From Marsupella aquatica (taxonomy: Eukaryota > Marchantiophyta), in the NCBI GenBank assembly GCA_973895155.1, contig OZ316899.1, positions 11,284,001 through 11,348,000 of the forward strand: a stretch of DNA of 64,000 bases, in the 5' to 3' direction. The position numbers were made by a program, and so were the translations under genes. The notes under the pieces were generated by a model. It was not told the DNA's origin. It saw only the letters and a program-made list of their open reading frames with translations, and did not search any database. Numbering within the stretch: position 1 is the stretch's first letter; the number at the start of each line of letters is the position of its first letter. Shown piece by piece: positions 41,640 through 53,870 of this stretch.

Positions 41640-41735
41640 TCTCATTGCCTCAAAAGCCTTAGTCCCCTTATATATACTTCTGGGGTCCTGCCACCCCCGG
41701 ACCACATTTAGCAGCAAAATTTTGGCCCCCAACCC
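41640..41735 (+). promoter_or_regulatory. TATA-like module shared with LTR-type repeats
   Basis: CTTATATATACTTCTGG, then CTGCCACCCCCGGACCAC and TTTGGCCCCCAACCCC. The same series occurs at 50335-50410 in Helitron copy 2 and, in slightly different form, in the family C repeats (2440-2500, 60575-60640). In the copia-type terminal repeat it lies in sense with the element. Here it faces away from the Helitron gene. Confidence 0.4.
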
Positions 41736-41839
41736 CAAAAGTACTCATCATGCCATCGGTGCAGTCACACTACAAAGTCATTAATTTAGTTTCACGCATC
41801 AAATATTGGCCCTGGTGAACCATGGGCCTCACTAATTCA

Positions 41840-43060
41840 ACGGCCTTAGTCCAGGTGCAGCATGGCAGGGCCGTGGCAAGCTAAGTCCAGGCGCGGGCAG
41901 GCTGAGGGCAGGCCGTGCGGCAGAGTACGTGGGGTTTGCCGTGGCATAGCCGTGGGTCCAAGCGTGCAAGTGAGGCAGCCACCGTGAGCCGCCAGCCTCA
42001 GTCCAGGCACGGCGAGCGGTGGCAGTGGGGTTAGTGGCGAGCAGAGCCACACGCCACGACGGAGAGTTAGCCGCGGCCGAGCCAAAGCTTCTGGTCCAGG
42101 TGCAGGTGAAGTAGGGGCAATTGAGCAATGGCAGCAGGGGCGAGACGGAGAGAGCCGCTGCAAGGCAATGCCATCCGCACCTGGACTGGCACGGACACTG
42201 GTGAGCAATGGCTGGGGGTGGCAAGCGCAGGCAGCGCAAAGGAGGGTTGTGGCAAGCTGTGAGGGAGGCAGCAGCCCGAGAGGGAGGGACGCCGTCCGCG
42301 CCTGGACTGGCAACGCTCGGGCGTTTGGGAGGGGGGAGCGCCCTGATGGCAGCCCCAGGCAGCAGCGCGAGGTGGGGGAGTAGTGCCCCGGTGGCAACCT
42401 TAGCCAAAGGCCAAGGGAGGCTGACATTGCTGCCAAGGGCCGAGGTTGAGAGCGCGCCTACACTGGCAGGCTCGGGCGTGAGGGAGGGGGTTCGCCGTGG
42501 GGTTGACCAGTGGCAGGAGGCAGGCCCTGGCAAGGCAAGGGCACGACAAGGCAGGGCAGGCGAGCCTGGGTCCGGGCGCGCGGGGAGCGAAGCCGTGGCA
42601 AGGTAGCCGTGGCTGCTGTAGGGCAGGGCGGGGCAGGGTTGCACGGGAGGGGAGGGGAGCAAAGGGGAGTGGAGGGGAGAGAGGGGAGGGGAAGATGGGC
42701 AGTGGCAGGGCACGGCAGCCACAGCGGGCAAGCCTGGGTCTAGGCATGGCAGGGGGTGGCAGGGCGACTGAGGAGGTGCAGGGGCTGGTGCGCCTGGACC
42801 ACGGCAGGGCGGGCTCGCACGGGAGGGGAGGGGAGCAAAGGGGAGTGGAGGGGAGAGCGGGGAGGGGAAGAGTCCAGGCGTGGCAGCTACGGCAGGGCAG
42901 GCAAGGGCAGGGTGCTAGGCAGCGAGGGAGGGGGTGTGAGGGCAACTGAGGTAGGGGGTGGCAGGGCGACCAAGGAGGTGCAGTGGTTGGCGCACCTGGA
43001 CCAAGGCACGGCCAGGCAGTGGCAAGCCAAGGGGATGAAGCAAGAGCTTTGTTGACTTTG
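41840..43060. repeat. GC-rich degenerate repeat block, Helitron copy 1
   Basis: About 1.2 kb, strongly G-rich on the plus strand, built from GGTCCAGGCGTGGCA- and GGCAGGGCAGGC-like units. Long frames on both strands come from composition and are not credible genes. Confidence 0.7.
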
Positions 43061-43176
43061 AACGGTTTAGAAAAAACCCAAAGAGATCTAACGGCCACAG
43101 TTTGTTCCTGCCCTAATCATATTTCGTAAACGGACAAAAGCCCAAATTTGGCGGTATGGAGTATTATAGTGTTAGA

Positions 43177-43914
43177 TGGCTTGAAGAGAAATGAACAGGT
43201 ATTCAGTGGAAGGTTAATGATGTTTTGATATTAGGATAATGCTATCGGAAGTTGCTGATCATCTGTAGGGGGTGTGCCTTCGCTTCCCACCAGGGTGTAA
43301 GCACTCTCGTTTATCAAGCGTCAATGAAGAGGTGGAGATGGAGAGCAGATGCTGGCTGAGGAGCAGTGGAGGGAGTATGGTATCTGGATGATAATTTTTT
43401 AGGGATTTAGGGTTTATGGGGAGCTGTGGTGCTGCTTTGGCTGGGCAGTAACTTGTACTTGGGGCCCTGGTTCTTAGATTTAGGAGTGACATTAGGATGA
43501 GGATTAGGATTAGGATTGAATGGCTATGTTAGGCGTCTGTGACTGCTGCTATCAATTGAATTGGGCTTAGGTAGGCTGGCCCTCCCCCATGTAGAGGGAA
43601 TTTGGGGTTTTTTCTGTGGTCTGCTATGGGCTGCAGGCCCTGGTGCTGCTGGCTGGTAGGGGCTCTGGGCGGAATGCTTTCCCTTGGTGGCTTCTCAGTG
43701 GTTTGGCACTGTGTTTTTAACCCCCGTCGCAGAGTTTTTGCAGCTTAAACCACAACTGCCCCTATAAAGGGCTACGGGTAATCCATAGCTCTCATTGTAA
43801 AGAGCATAGGTTCAGAAATGGACTTTGAGTTCCGCAAAAGGTGCTGACTGCAAAATCTTTTTTTGGCAAGTACTCCCCAAAAGGTGCTAATGTTCCACCT
43901 TTTATGGTGAGTAA
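43177..43914. other. Spacer between the two Helitrons, no gene seen
   Basis: Contains a short AGGATT repeat near 43496-43520; otherwise nothing recognisable. Confidence 0.4.
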
Positions 43915-43939
43915 CTAGCCCCATGCCCGTGCGTTGCAC
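43915..43939 (-). terminator. Helitron 3' end: hairpin and CTAG
   Basis: Minus strand GTGCAACGCAC, ten bases, CTAG, then host T. This is the rolling-circle stop signal expected of Helitrons. Confidence 0.75.
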
Positions 43940-44265
43940 AAAAGACTTCGAGTGAGGGCAAGATTTTGAGTGAGGGCAAGATGTCGAGGTGAGTGCAAGA
44001 TTTGGAGGTGAGAGCAAGATTTTGAGTGAGGGCAAGATGTCAAGTTGAGGGCAAGATTTGGAGGTGAGAGCAAGATGTCAAGTTGAGGGCAAGATTTGTA
44101 AGTGAGGGCAAGATATCGAGGTGAGTGCAAGATTTAGAGGTGAGAGCAAGATGTCGAAGTGAGGGCAAGATGTTGAAGTGAGAGGAGGATGTCAAATTGA
44201 GGGCAAGATGTTGAGATGAGAGCAAGTTAGATGTCGAGGTGAGGGTAAGATTTTGAGGCGAGGCA
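43940..44265. repeat. Minisatellite of GAGGGCAAGAT units in Helitron 3' region
   Basis: About 15 units of 19-24 bp, GTGAGGGCAAGATGTCGA and variants, between the helicase stop and the 3' hairpin. Copy-number-variable type sequence. Confidence 0.85.
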
Positions 44266-44346
44266 AACGGTTGTGCATTGCAAACTTATAATTCAGGCAA
44301 AAAGTCAAAGAGATTAGTACGAAAGTGATAATATTTATTCAGGTGT

Positions 44347-47300
44347 TCAATAAAGAACCTCATCATATACAACATTTTTTGTCAACTTTGCTGAACCCTC
44401 CTCGGAATCTGAAAGGAAAACCTTGATAGTTGTAGGTGATGTTGCCCTTGAGAATGCTACATACAACTGTCCATGACTAAAGACAGGCTTTGAAAGCTGC
44501 AAGCCTACATGTTCTAAAGTCTGACCTTGAGCCTTGTTTATGGTCATTGCATATGCCACTCGAATTGGAAATTGGACCCTACGTAATAAGAAAGGAAGTG
44601 ACTCATCAGACGTCAAGGGAATCCGTGGGATAAATGCAAGGGTCCCTACATGTTTTCCTGCAAGAACACGTGCCTCAATGACATGATGATTCATTGCTCT
44701 CACAATTGTCCGAGTACCATTACACAACCCCAAAGAGTGATCTATATTCCTAAGTAAAATGATAGGGCATCCAACCTTCAGTACCAACTTATGAGGCGGC
44801 AGACCACTCGGCGTGAGTGTATTCAAGACCCCCATAGGGTAGAAATTTTCCCCTTCGAGCTGATCTGGACGATCAACGCTAAAAAACTCACTTGATTCCC
44901 CGGGAAGTCCTTCTAAGATAGAGTCGTTAATTTTTAGTGCCTCGTCATTTGTCGGCGCCAAAATAGTTCTCTCACTTAAGAACTTGTCGTCCACATTAGC
45001 AAGAATCGGGTATATTGCCTGAATCAATGATTCCACACGTCCTCCATCCACCACCATAGACTCAGGGCAAGTAATAAGATTATTTGAAGGCCCTCCTTTT
45101 GGGAGTTTATCATCGCCCAATTGTAGTAGCCACTCCGCAAATGTAACATTACCAAATTTAGGAGATGCGTTACTTCCTCTTGCCCGCATATTTTCAGTTA
45201 GCTTCAAAGTCCGTATACTACTCCACACATAAGACTTCTTCAAACATGATCCCACAATCTCTGGACGACTTGCCCTTGCCTTCACTGGAAGCACTTGTCA
45301 AAAATCACCTGCAAATATAACTACAACCCCTCCAAAGATTTGGTCATTATCTCGTATGTCGCGTAAAGTTCTATCCAACGCCTCCACTCCATGCCGATGG
45401 ATCATGGGTGCTTCGTCCCACAAAATAAAAGTTGCCCTCCGCAATAATCCAACAAGGTCAGATTGTTTTTGGATGCTGCATGTTGATGTTGAGATTGGTT
45501 TCAATGGTAGCTTGAATCTTGAGTGTGCGGTGCGACCTCCATCTAACAAAAGACTTGCAATACCCGAGGAAGCTACGACCAATGCAACATCCCCATTTGC
45601 ACGGACTCTCCGAAGTAGAACATTCTCCACAAATGTTTTGCCTGTCCCCCCTGGTCCATCAATAAAAAATGTCGCTCCATCTCGAGCCCTCACCGCTGCA
45701 AGTATTGCAGTGTACGTTGCCCTTTGACCCTCGTTCAACAACGGCTCTTGCTCTGCAAGTTGTTGTAGAAGTACGTTCATTGGATAACATGTCTCCTTTC
45801 TTATCAGTCGGTTACTATTTTCTTCCTCTTGGAAAAAATCCATACCTGGTTCCGAAAGACCAAACTCCAACAATGTTTTACCCACACTTTTCAAAGCCTC
45901 ATCCATCAAATGTAGAGCAAAGCTTTGTTGTTGCTGCTCTGTAGAATCTAAGAAGCCCATCAATTGCAAACGATACCTACAATCATCACTCAAATTGGAT
46001 GCATGTTGTGCCCATAGGTTGCACGGTTTGGCAACACCTCCAAACAACAATATTGTAATAAATAGTTGTTGTATTTGCGCACCGGTGTGCATGCTTGCCG
46101 CTTCTTGAAGGCATCTATCCCACTCCTCATCGTTCTCATACAAACCCTGAGCAAGAGCCGTTGCTTGAAAGGTGGGGTATACAGTGCCCTCAAAAGTGCG
46201 AAGGTCGATGAATGATGTTGCACCTTTGATGTGAAGAAGAAGCACCCTCAAATAGTACCGTTCACCCGCGGCTGGCGGCACAAAATACATCCTGCCAATG
46301 CTAAACTCTCTTCTTTGTGGGTTCCATGCACGGGAGGACGTATCCCATACAAACTCATGGGGAAAATTGTTGTAGAGAAGTTGTTTTTCCCGTTCATGCA
46401 AAGTATTAGCTCTGAACCACCTTATGAGGGTTGTGTCCCTATGAGATTCTCGTTGAACCACATCACTGATGTCAGAATCCTCATTGAACATTATAGATTG
46501 TTCCCCCTCACAATGAACTTGCAGCCGTTGCATCGAAGTAGTACTCTCAGACATTTCAAACTGGTTAATGCGCCATACTCCCTCAGCAGCAGACACATAT
46601 CTGGCATCTAAGTGCTCCTTCACTTCATCTTGTTGCTCCACCTCAACCGTTGCCTTATCATGCCCTTTATAACAGTACTTGTATAAATACTTGATTGCTT
46701 TAATAGAGCAACAAATCTCCACATTGATACGGGCATTGAATCTCATGCTCAAATATGGACTATGAGGAACAACCCACCTATTGTCAAACTTAAACCCACT
46801 TCGGTCTTTTGAGAAATTGCGGCCATCATCCCGACGTCGATACATAGGATACCCATCATCTCCAAAAACTGTTTCGGTTGAGAATGATCATGGGTAGCCC
46901 TTGCTGCACTGCCCGTCGACCATGCAAGGTGAGTTTGGATATCCACGACCGCATGGACCATGGACCATGGACTTCATAATAGTTTGATATAATTGTGGAT
47001 GTACTCGTGCGTCCGGTATCTCCGCCAAAACCAATTGATCAACCAACTCTAGAGTGCGTAACTTATGTCATTCCACCAATATTATGAGAATGTGGGCGTG
47101 CGGCAGACCCCTCTTCTGAAATTCAATGACATACATAGAGGCAATAGGTCTACCCAATACCCCTGCCCGAATATCCGCCAATAGGGCCTTCAACTTAAGT
47201 TTGAACACTCTCGCCACAATGTCATCGTGGTCGGCCGGGGTCTGGTAGGGAAGCACTCCACTTTGATTTCAGGCCATTCAGGATTGCACGTAAAAGTTGT

Positions 47301-49667
47301 GAAAAGGTCAGGAGGCCCGTATGTTCGAACAACCGCCATGGCATCCTGATAGGCCTGCATCATATGTCGTGCACTACCCCCATATGTGGACGGTAAAATG
47401 TAGGTCATACCCACATTGCTTGCTTGTGCATCCCCATCTTGAACTGCATCTTGTAGCCCTTGATATAACTTGGTCCAAAGCTTTTTCTGATTGTTCCGAA
47501 TATATGTGAGGCATGTCTGGTCTATACACGCATATGCATCCACAATAAATTGCTTCAGCAATCTTCCTCCACAAAGCAGCCAATCATCTTCCCGCCTTGC
47601 ATGTAACATATACGCATAGTATTGAAGTTGGGTCACCTTCTTAGAACCATTTCGTCCACCCCTGGCTCCTGATTCAACAGCCACAATGACCCCATCCTGG
47701 AATTCGTGCCCTGCCAACGGGATGTCACAAGACCATCCATCCTGTTCGTGAGGAAAGAGTAAAACATAATGGAGCGGGGCATAGGACCTATGCCACTCGA
47801 AAATCCGTTGTAGGCCACCATTCCTCTTCCTTAGTATTATATCCCTCCCACATGTTTCAATATCCTCATCTCCAACCATTATCACGCCAATTTCATCTGC
47901 CGCCGGTTTATTGTAGCGCCTGGGGTCTGTATCTCGCTCCGCTACAATACGTAGCGATACGTGTGGCACCTCAGTGTCGTCGATGCGGCTGCCTGCATTT
48001 TTGAAGACCCTCACATACGGATTGTATGTATGGAGCATCTCTTGCAAGGAAGCCAACATCGCCTGATCCAATTGTGGCATCCTATTCATCCTGGAACCCA
48101 AGAAAAAACCATAAGACACAACTTATTGCAAAGATCATGTAACATCAAAGGAATATCAAATAAGTTGCACATGTTAATTACCTGTTCCCCAACTCATTCC
48201 CTGTGTCATGAATATAGAGTTGAGCAAATTTGGCCCTGCTCCATCAGGAGGCAAGAGGCTACCGGCACGATGATATAATGCTCCTTGGATACGAAAGGAA
48301 TATGGGCCACGATTGCCAACTCTTTCGTCAATTTTAACACCTAGGGAGGTAAATGCTAGGGCATTGTTGTAGCCTTGAATATTCTTCCGAAATGCGGTTG
48401 CTGCGGCGTTGGTACCAATCAGCAAGCCTCAAAGCGGCTCAGGGGGAGCACCAAGCGGGGGCAATCTCACTTTCCCGTCGGCACAACACATGGTGAAGCA
48501 CAGGTTGCGTTGTGTTCCTGACTTGCACTCTTCCATCCAATGAAGCGCTTTACATTGTTGGCACTCAATGTTCATTTGCCCCAAAAGATGTCGACCCATT
48601 GACGGGTCCAAAGGTTGCCTTGCCTTTGGCAACCGTTGGATCTCTTCCAATCTTTGACGCTCCCGCAATACTTCATTTGGATTGAGTTGAGCTAGGGTAA
48701 TTGGTGCCAGGTTTGTGCCTCCCATTTCCTCAGGGAGGTTATGGTCTATCTCGTCATCCTCATATTCGTTTGGCAAATCCAAGGTGCCCTGAACAAATGT
48801 GTCAAATTGACCTCCTCCGTCATCCAGGATAGGATTTCCCCCCTCACGCAAAGCACCATCAATGAGCCAATCTTCATCAAAGATGTTAGGGTCAGACCGT
48901 TCATTGTTTGGTATGGATTCATTGGGCAGGGGGGCGGCCGAACCGGCAATCCCATCTTGTAAAGCGCCATGAATGAGCCAATCCTCATCAAAGACATGTA
49001 CATGTTCTAACACAATGTTGGTTATGGGCTTGTAGGGTGGAGGAGTGGCAAATTCCTCCATAGGCTGGTCAACCCTACATGCATCCAAGGCACCATCAAT
49101 GAGCCAACCTTCATCAAACATGGGAGGGTCGGATGAATTGCTCACAGGCGTCATTGCATGAGTGGAAGTTGCACTTGGGGTTCCCTCTCGGTTGTTATTG
49201 ATAACGATGGATCTGGCCAACGCCTGTTGAGCAGCCCTTGCTTCACGACGAAGCTCCCTTCCACTATTTGCGCGGCCAGATGCCAGAGCTGGTCCTAAAC
49301 TTACTCCCTCAAGGGGGGCTAATGGTGTTGGTGGATTTCGCTGTGGTGCCCTTGCTTCATGTTGTAGCTATCGACCACTAACTCTGTGGGCAGGTGGCAC
49401 ACTTGGCGTAGCACCTAAAGCACTTTGTTCTGGTACCAAAAGTGCCGTACTCGGTGGAACTCTTGCTACGGCACTTGGTGGAACGCTTTGTACCAGCAGC
49501 AAAGGTGCCACACTTGGTGTGGAAGTTGGTTGTTGCACCGTGCAAACTTCAGCCCCCGCTCGCAGCCGTTGTTCGGCATATCGTTGCCGACGCCTTGCAT
49601 TTGTGGCTGCCCTATTGTGGGCATGCCACTCCCGATCAGCTTCCAACCTCTCTATGGGGCTCCTCAT
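44347..49667 (-). pseudogene. Helitron Rep-helicase gene, multiply broken
   Basis: Read on the minus strand from ATG 49667: basic region (NARRRQRYAEQRLRAG), FDE.WLI repeats, N-terminal zinc motif (CQQCKALHWMEE, CCADGKVRLPPL), intron about 48179 to 48100 (GTAATT...CCAG). The Rep region follows with FTTFTCNPEWPEI, the HUH motif in QKRGLPHAHIL and two-Tyr motif in KYLYKYCYKGHDKA. The helicase has GPGGTGKTFVENVLLRR (Walker A), LWDEAPM (Walker B), GCPIILLRNID and AMTINKAQGQTLEHVGL, LYVAFSRA (motif VI). Stops: TAG 49368, TGA 48429, TGA 47068, TGA 46888, TGA 45298; frameshifts near 48195 and 47255. All other motifs survive, so inactivation looks fairly recent. Confidence 0.85.
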
Positions 49668-50334
49668 ATTCCAAACTTTGTCAAAGCTCCTTCATAATCT
49701 GCATCCAACCCACATGACGTATGAGAACTTTTTATGCACACGCAATCCAGCACGACAGACCCCTCATTAAGTATGTTGAACACCGGTTGGGCCACACCTA
49801 TGCAAGAGACTCGAGACATCTGAGGAGACCCAATATCCGTCGAGGATACCGCTTACCACAATCCCTCGTCTCACCCTCCCAACCTTGGTGGCGATCATCC
49901 TGCTTCTAGGATCATGTCTCTTGCCCCTATGGTTTTCACTTAGATTCCATTTTCCCTATTTAAGCATTTTTCCTTGGCTTCCAATGAAGCTCAAACTCTA
50001 GATCATTGGTTCCCATGGAGCTCACATGAAGAAATTTGGAGGGGCCAAAATAAATTTTGTAGCAACCATATTCTATGTTTGGCTCTATTTTCGGGTCCAT
50101 GTTGGGGTCACCCATCCCCACGACCGTTACCCATGAAGTGCGGCGCGCCACCGCATGTTACCTTTGTTCATAAATGCAGAGGATCCAACAAAATTTGCGG
50201 CAAATTAACCACATTCCATTGCGTGACACGGTGGCCCATTGCCGTGTCCGTCATCCATGGGTGGTGGCCACCATCAACTCCGATGGTCGGCCGCTTCTCA
50301 CTTTGAATGCATCTCATTCTTCAAACATGGTAGT

Positions 50335-50410
50335 CCCCTTATATATACTTCTGGGACGCTGCCACCCCCGGACCACATTTAATAGTCAAAATTTGGCCTC
50401 CAACCCAAAC
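50335..50410 (+). promoter_or_regulatory. TATA-like module, Helitron copy 2
   Basis: Same module as at 41640-41735: CTTATATATACTTCTGG, CTGCCACCCCCGGACCAC, TTTGGCCTCCAACCC. It points into the GC-rich block. Confidence 0.4.
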
Positions 50411-51970
50411 AGTACTCGGTGCGCCGTCGGTCGTGGGTCGAGTTTTAAGGCGGGGCGAGTGCAATCGGTGTCTTGAGGGCAGCCAACAGTGTCAGGGAGG
50501 AGGGCGTGGCAGGGGGCGGTGCAGTCGAGGCGCAACCTTTGGCCAACAGCCCGTGGTCCAGGTGCGGTAGCAATCCACCCAGCCACGGGCGAGGCAAGGC
50601 AGGATTTCTATGGCCGGACGCTGCAGTCCAGGCGTGGGCAACAGGGCAAGGGGTGAGGCATGGCACGCAAGCAATGGCATAAGGCAACAGGAGGGCACAG
50701 GCGAGGGATTGCCACCAAAGGGCCGCTTTGGTCCAGGCACGCGCCACTGGCACTGACAACTGAGGCCAGGGCTGGCAGCCATGGTCGCATGGCAAACAGG
50801 CAAGCAATGGTCATGGCAGGGGTCAGCTCGGTCCAGGCGCGTGGTGGGTGGCAGAGGCTGGCCGTGTGAGAGAGGGAGAGTGAGGAGGTGGCAAGAGGCG
50901 AGGGGCCACCTCGGTCCAGGCCTGTGGTGGCGAGGGTCGTGGGTGTTGGATGAGTGTGAGGGGCTGGCTGTGGGGAGCGACAGGGCAGCGAGGGGTGAGC
51001 GGGGTGCAACAGGGCAGCGAGGGGCAAGCGGGGTGCAATAGGGTGTGGAGGAGGCCCGCAAGGAGGCGCGCAGGATACGGCGAGGCGGTCCAGGCGCGGA
51101 GTGCAGCGGGTGGTCACCGGGGAGGGAGGGCAGAGGGCTGAGCCGGCCGTGGGGTGTGGAGGCCGGCCGCGGGGTGTGGCGGGACACCGGGGAGGGAGGG
51201 CTGAGGCTGGCCGTGGGGTGCGGAGGGCGATATGCGGGGTGCGGCAGGCCACCAGGGAGCGAGGGCTGGGGGCTGAGGTCGGCCGCAGGGTGTGGAGGGC
51301 GGCCTCAGGGTGCAGAGGACGGTCCAGGCCCGGGGTGCGGCGGTTGGCCGCAGGGTGTGGAGGGCGGAGAGGGCTGAGGAGGCCGCAGGCAGTCAAGGAC
51401 GGGGTGTGGAGGGCGGCCCCGGGGTGCGGAGGGCAGTCCAGGCGCGGGGAGGCAGGGCAGGGCGCCGGGGCTGGTAGACGCCACGGAGGGAGGGCGGATG
51501 ACGGGGGTGTAAGGGAAATCCAGGCGCAGGGTGCCGTGGCAGGGATGGCCGTGGGGGGCGTAAGGGCAGTCCAGGCCGCGGGGTGCTGTGGCAGGGATGG
51601 CCGTGGCATGGCGCAGGTAGGGGAGTGAGGGGTGATGGATGGCTCGTGGTAGGGGAGCAAGGGATGGCCGTGGCAGGGCCCAGGGCATGCGAGGGAGCCG
51701 ACATCCAAGCAAGCATGGCAGGGCCCAGGGCAAGCGAGGAGGCAGGCAGGGCCTGGGGCAAGCAAGGGGGCAGGCAGGGGCTGGCACCCAACAGTGCCCT
51801 CGGTCCAGGCGTGCCAAGGGATGGCCGTGGCAGGGCCTGGGGCAAGCAAGGTGATAGGCAGGGGCTGGCAGCTGCCAACAACAAAGGGCAAGCGGATGCA
51901 GGGGCGACGCAGGCAGGGCAGCAGCAAAGGAGGGGTGATGTACCTTGCTTGGCAGGCAAGGCCGGGGCAC
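50410..51970. repeat. GC-rich degenerate repeat block, Helitron copy 2
   Basis: 1.56 kb, G-rich on the plus strand, with units such as GGTCCAGGCGCGGGGTGC, GGCAGGGCCCAGGGCA and GAGGGCGG. The 454-codon minus-strand frame here is Pro/Ser/Cys-rich low complexity and is not conserved as a frame in copy 1. Confidence 0.7.
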
Positions 51971-52102
51971 ACAAATGAACTAATGAACGGCCCTCAAAAA
52001 AATGCCAAAGAATCCAACGGCGGTGGATCCTTCCCACCCATATGTCATTTCGTAAACGAACGAAGATTAGAAAAGGGCGGCATTGGTTATTATAGTGTTA
52101 GA

Positions 52103-53870
52103 TGAGACATGGAATGAGACTTTTATAGTGGCAGGTGTAATTTAACTAAAAAAAATGTATTTTTTAAATCCAAAGAAAAAGCCCTCACTGAATTTTTGGC
52201 ACAACCATTTATTATAGTTCTTGAGTGCATTTTTCTTATTAGTAAAGGGTGCTTTCAGGAAGTAAATAACTTGGACTAGACATTGATTTCCTCATCTTCC
52301 AAAGGCACCATCCTTGGTGTATGACTATATAATCCTTGAAAGACCCTGACCGAAATTGATTTGCACTATTTTGGTCGTGTGTCCCTTCTTTGTCAGGACC
52401 AAAATCTTGGTTCACCCTTCAAAGTTATGCATGGCCAGGACCACACAGTCTAGTCTTGTTCCCTGGGCTCCCTGGAGTACGATCCCCATCAAGTGATCCT
52501 CATCAAGTCTCACGTAGGTCAGTAACTATGGTTCCTCTGAGTCCGCAACACTTCATCGTCCCAATTCTTCCAAGTACAGAGATCTCTCCATCTAGTTATG
52601 ACCATTACTCGCCAGTGTGTTCATACGCATAAAGCTTAGGGTCCTGGGATGAACACTATGCTCTAGCTAGGAGTGGTGAATCGTTAAATCCGCATCTTAC
52701 TTAGCTACATGCAAGACAAACACCGAATTCAAAAAAACAATGAAAACAGAGATGCGTCCTGGGGTGAACACTGTGCTCTACCTAGAAGTGGTGAATGTTT
52801 AAATCCGCATCTCACTTGGCTGCATTCAAGAAAAACACCGTACTTGAGAAAAACAATGAAAACAAAGACAGACGTATTGAATGTGAGACGATTCACGTCC
52901 ATTGCACGAGCAATGTCAAAACCACAATCCACATGTGATGTATTTCTCGCCCAACAAACCTTTGAATTCTGCGAAGCAATAGTAGTCTTTTACAACTGTC
53001 TGGTACAGTGGCATGGACAATTCAATCGAACTATTAAAGAAAGGATACAAGCTAGCATTCGTAGTGTTCCAAAAATTTCTGCAATGAGAGGTACAGCTTC
53101 AAATCGTGATCTTGTCCTAATGTTACAGCAGGAAATATATCAAACAAGGCTTCTACCTTTTACATAGAGAAATACAAGTGATAACATTCGTAGTTTCACT
53201 AATATGCTAATAGTCTTCCTCACACGTCTTTTCTTCCTTTGTTATCTGGGCTTTTAAATCTTAATTAGAGTCCCACTGACACTGCATGTTACGTGTTATA
53301 TGAAAAAGAATGATTACAACATACAGGAAGCAAACTAATGAATTACTTGATGTTCAAATTCCAAGAAATAAACAAATAGAATGATGCTGTCGGATTCTTG
53401 CAATAACCGAAGCCATACCAGGTTCGTCAATCTCCAGGAAAACGAGAAGGGAGTTCCAGTTTGAAAATCTAATTACACGACAGAATCAAATTACGAGAGC
53501 AAACATACGAAGTTGGATGAAGATTAACAAAATGTATCCACATCCCTCTGTACAGCACTTATCGAATAATACTACCCCAGAGAATGACCTTGCAGTACAG
53601 TACAAAAGGACCCAAAGGCTGGTAGACAAGACTTGATCGGCCAAAGTAAATCACCATTAGGAGTTCACAACAGATTCAGAAAATGGAAACCTCGACCTGG
53701 AAAGATTGAAAACACAATTTGGACTGCACGGTGCTACGGGGAAATCATCTCTTCGGCGCCACGCCGCACATATTCCTGGTATCTCCTCTTGCTCTATTTA
53801 CTCCGCGGGCTCTTTCTCAAAGATATTGGCACTAGTACAAACGGAAAATCCTCAAATCGGAGGAAAGGAT
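52103..53870. other. Intergenic with a 120-bp tandem duplication
   Basis: No gene supported. 52635-52755 is repeated at 52756-52875 (GTCCTGGGATGAACACT / GTCCTGGGGTGAACACT, then GTGGTGAAT, AAATCCGCATCT, AAAACAATGAAAACA). A 152-codon frame (52709-53167) spans the duplication. Its second half (TFEFCEAIVVFYNCLVQW) is unlike any family I know. Confidence 0.45.

Larger units (their letters stand above)
39866..43176 (-). mobile_element. Truncated Helitron (copy 1)
   Basis: Shares its 5' end, GC-rich block and N-terminal coding region with the fuller Helitron at 43915-52102. 5' terminus TCTAACACTATAAT at 43176 on the minus strand, preceded by A, as in copy 2. Similarity to copy 2 stops around 39866, just after the Cys-rich N-domain, so Rep and helicase are missing. 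The 3' terminus was not identified. Confidence 0.7.
43915..52102 (-). mobile_element. Helitron with both termini (copy 2)
   Basis: 8,188 bp. 5' end TCTAACACTATAAT at 52102 on the minus strand, preceded by A. 3' end CTAG at 43918-43915, followed by T, with a hairpin (GTGC-AAC-GCAC) ending 10 nt before it. These are the defining Helitron features, including insertion between A and T without duplication. Internal order: GC-rich 5' block, N-terminal zinc region, Rep (HUH, two-Tyr), SF1 helicase, 3' minisatellite. The gene is broken several times, so this copy is non-autonomous. Confidence 0.85.

Noticed and set aside
41832-43098. Overlapping ORFs of 299, 232, 196 and 150 codons on both strands
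   Set aside because: Products of GC-rich composition lacking stop codons, no family features.
50608-51972. 454-codon minus-strand ORF
   Set aside because: Pro/Ser/Cys/Ala low complexity in a GC-rich repeat block; the frame is not conserved in the sister Helitron and other frames there are equally open.
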